DNA of 5,382 nt, from the NCBI GenBank assembly GCA_002401495.1, contig NVTG01000103.1, positions 1-5,382 of the forward strand, read 5' to 3'. The DNA comes from Candidatus Kaiserbacteria bacterium (GTDB taxonomy: Bacteria > Patescibacteria > Paceibacteria > UBA9973 > UBA2100). Position 1 is the first letter of the stretch, and the number at the start of each line of letters is the position of its first letter. The notes under the pieces are model-generated. The model was not told the origin of the DNA. It did no database searches and worked only from the letters and a program-made list of their open reading frames with translations. This document shows, piece by piece, positions 5,223-5,382 of this stretch. Made by a program: the position numbers and the translations under genes.

Positions 5223-5238
5223 AGCAAGGGAGTATTCT

Positions 5239-5382
5239 ATGAGCAAGATTCAAGTTAAGAATCCGATCGTCGAACTTGACGGCGATGAGATGACCCGGAT
5301 CATCTGGGACTTCATCAAAAACAAACTGATCCTGCCGTATCTCGACGTTGACCTGAAATACTACGATCTTTCGGTTCAGAAA
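5239..5382 (+). CDS. icd: NADP-dependent isocitrate dehydrogenase (N-terminal 48 residues, cut by window edge)
   Basis: TCA-cycle enzyme converting isocitrate to 2-oxoglutarate and CO2 while making NADPH, cytoplasmic homodimer. The start [20 protein letters not shown] followed by [20 protein letters not shown] is the signature opening of the eukaryote-like dimeric IDH (the IDH1/IDH2 type), common in alphaproteobacteria and distinct from the E. coli type. Substrate and metal residues lie beyond the window. ATG 5239 has AAGGGAG six bases upstream. The upstream leader is long and GC-rich. Family assignment is strong despite the short fragment, because the GDEMTR-IIW block is highly conserved. 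Confidence 0.95.
   Translation, partial: MSKIQVKNPIVELDGDEMTRIIWDFIKNKLILPYLDVDLKYYDLSVQK

Larger units (their letters stand above)
4820..5238. other. Non-coding interval between the small membrane protein gene and icd
   Basis: 419 bases in which I see no convincing gene. From left to right it holds the membrane-protein leader hairpin, two adjacent palindromes, and a weak ATCAG/CTGAT repeat (4930-4949) bounded by A and T runs. A featureless AT-richer part (about 4965-5095), a possible icd promoter and a GC-rich repeat-containing icd leader complete it. An opening at 5000-5182 has a TTG start, no usable ribosome binding site and no recognisable product. Confidence 0.6.

Overview
The window looks like chromosomal DNA of an alphaproteobacterium, most likely a marine Rhodospirillales member similar to Thalassospira. 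That placement rests on moderately GC-rich coding sequence, the eukaryote-like NADP isocitrate dehydrogenase start at the right edge, and the style of the proteins. It is an impression from sequence, not a database result.

Left third (1-2417): a classical regulated efflux module. An EmrB-type DHA2 major-facilitator transporter (cut by the left edge) and an EmrA/HlyD membrane-fusion protein form a minus-strand operon with a TGATG stop/start overlap. A TetR/AefR-like repressor is transcribed divergently. The short gap between them holds two 18-bp inverted repeats, TGGTAYT-N4-AGTACCA, centred 30 bp apart and overlapping both predicted promoters. This is a textbook layout for self-controlled repression of a drug/solvent pump.

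Middle (2398-4496): a second divergent module that I do not recognise as a described system. A minus-strand pair encodes an exported protein with no family I can name and a free-standing class I glutamine amidotransferase. Opposite them is a MarR-type regulator carrying a four-cysteine C-terminal extension. The 93-bp gap has two identical 19-bp repeats 53 bp apart (about five helical turns), one ending two bases before the marR start codon. The exported protein has a signal peptide whose predicted cleavage (AHA|H) leaves histidine at the mature N-terminus. It also has further histidines, two cysteines and a DxDxDG loop, so metal binding is a reasonable but untested idea. The likely logic is that a cysteine/metal-cluster MarR senses a stress and derepresses the two-gene operon.

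Right part (4497-5382): a 57-residue two-helix membrane protein on the minus strand, whose leader contains a perfect 11-bp-stem hairpin just before the ribosome binding site. Next comes a 419-bp non-coding stretch with two back-to-back palindromes and a GC-rich structured leader, then the start of icd (NADP-dependent isocitrate dehydrogenase), cut by the right edge. No tRNA, rRNA, CRISPR or insertion sequence is visible.
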